Shown piece after piece: positions 55,173-55,244 of a DNA stretch of 55,244 bases. The number at the start of each line of letters is the position of its first letter. The stretch's first letter is position 1. A model generated the notes under the pieces. The model saw only the letters and a program-made list of their open reading frames with translations. It made no database searches and was not told the origin of the DNA. Position numbers and translations under genes: made by a program. Location of the stretch: contig VHCX01000020.1 in NCBI GenBank assembly GCA_016871615.1, positions 1 to 55,244 of the forward strand, given 5' to 3'. This DNA is from Verrucomicrobiota bacterium (GTDB taxonomy: Bacteria; Verrucomicrobiota; Verrucomicrobiia; Limisphaerales; UBA9464).

Positions 55173-55244
55173 CCGGTTTCACAGCCACTCCTTATGGCTC
55201 CGCGCACGGGAAGGTTGCTTAGGCTCTTTTTCGGTAACCACCTG

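Overview
The window looks like a chromosomal segment of a high-GC member of the Verrucomicrobiota (PVC superphylum), probably a Pedosphaera/Limisphaerales-type lineage. The pointers are a large secreted dehydrogenase with a PVC-type C-terminal heme domain, ThuA-like and CRTAC1-type (FG-GAP plus ASPIC/UnbV) proteins, an H-X9-DG prepilin-type remnant, Tat-exported sugar isomerase/epimerase-like proteins and several secreted carbohydrate-active enzymes. Taxonomy is inferred from gene content only.

Positions 1-29000 are dense, GC-rich core genome. From the left: the 3' end of a GDP-L-fucose synthase gene; polX; a leftward group with ilvE, a PfkB-type kinase and a lipoprotein; a Tat-exported TIM-barrel protein; an outer-membrane barrel protein; a lone flhA diverging from a sigma-54 response regulator; a CLC antiporter with fluoride-type motifs; rplM-rpsI; argC; grpE-dnaJ-rsmE followed by a secreted EF-hand protein; an exonuclease-like gene diverging from eno; a secreted propeller protein; and a PVC cytochrome/dehydrogenase. 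Housekeeping genes alternate with lineage-specific exported proteins.

Positions 29000-30000 hold a decayed toxin-antitoxin locus: hicA with a one-base frameshift, an intact-looking hicB, and the C-terminal half of a PIN toxin. cdsA follows. Positions 31000-41500 are a redox block: a membrane-anchored pentaheme cytochrome with a TPR tail plus an FG-GAP/ASPIC-UnbV protein on the + strand, then a leftward three-gene overlapping operon (multi-CxxCH PA14 protein, secreted propeller dehydrogenase-like protein, ThuA-like protein). A divergent beta-helix (pectate-lyase-like) gene is broken by a 65-bp tandem duplication.

From about 45200 to the end the character changes. Base composition looks less GC-rich, coding density falls, and the DNA is a mosaic of fragments: transposase remnants, two families of short inverted-repeat elements (MITE-like), a broken repeat protein, an H-X9-DG prepilin fragment with a perfect 61-bp tandem duplication, a ribosome-recycling-factor gene cut off exactly at a MITE end, a pseudo-tRNA-Pro and an RHS fragment. 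Between these lie three intact-looking secreted carbohydrate-active genes: a DUF4038/GH140-like glycosidase, a beta-helix protein and a GH30 enzyme. This reads as an accessory island in which short mobile repeats bracket polysaccharide-degradation genes, although a repeat-mediated assembly join cannot be excluded from sequence alone.
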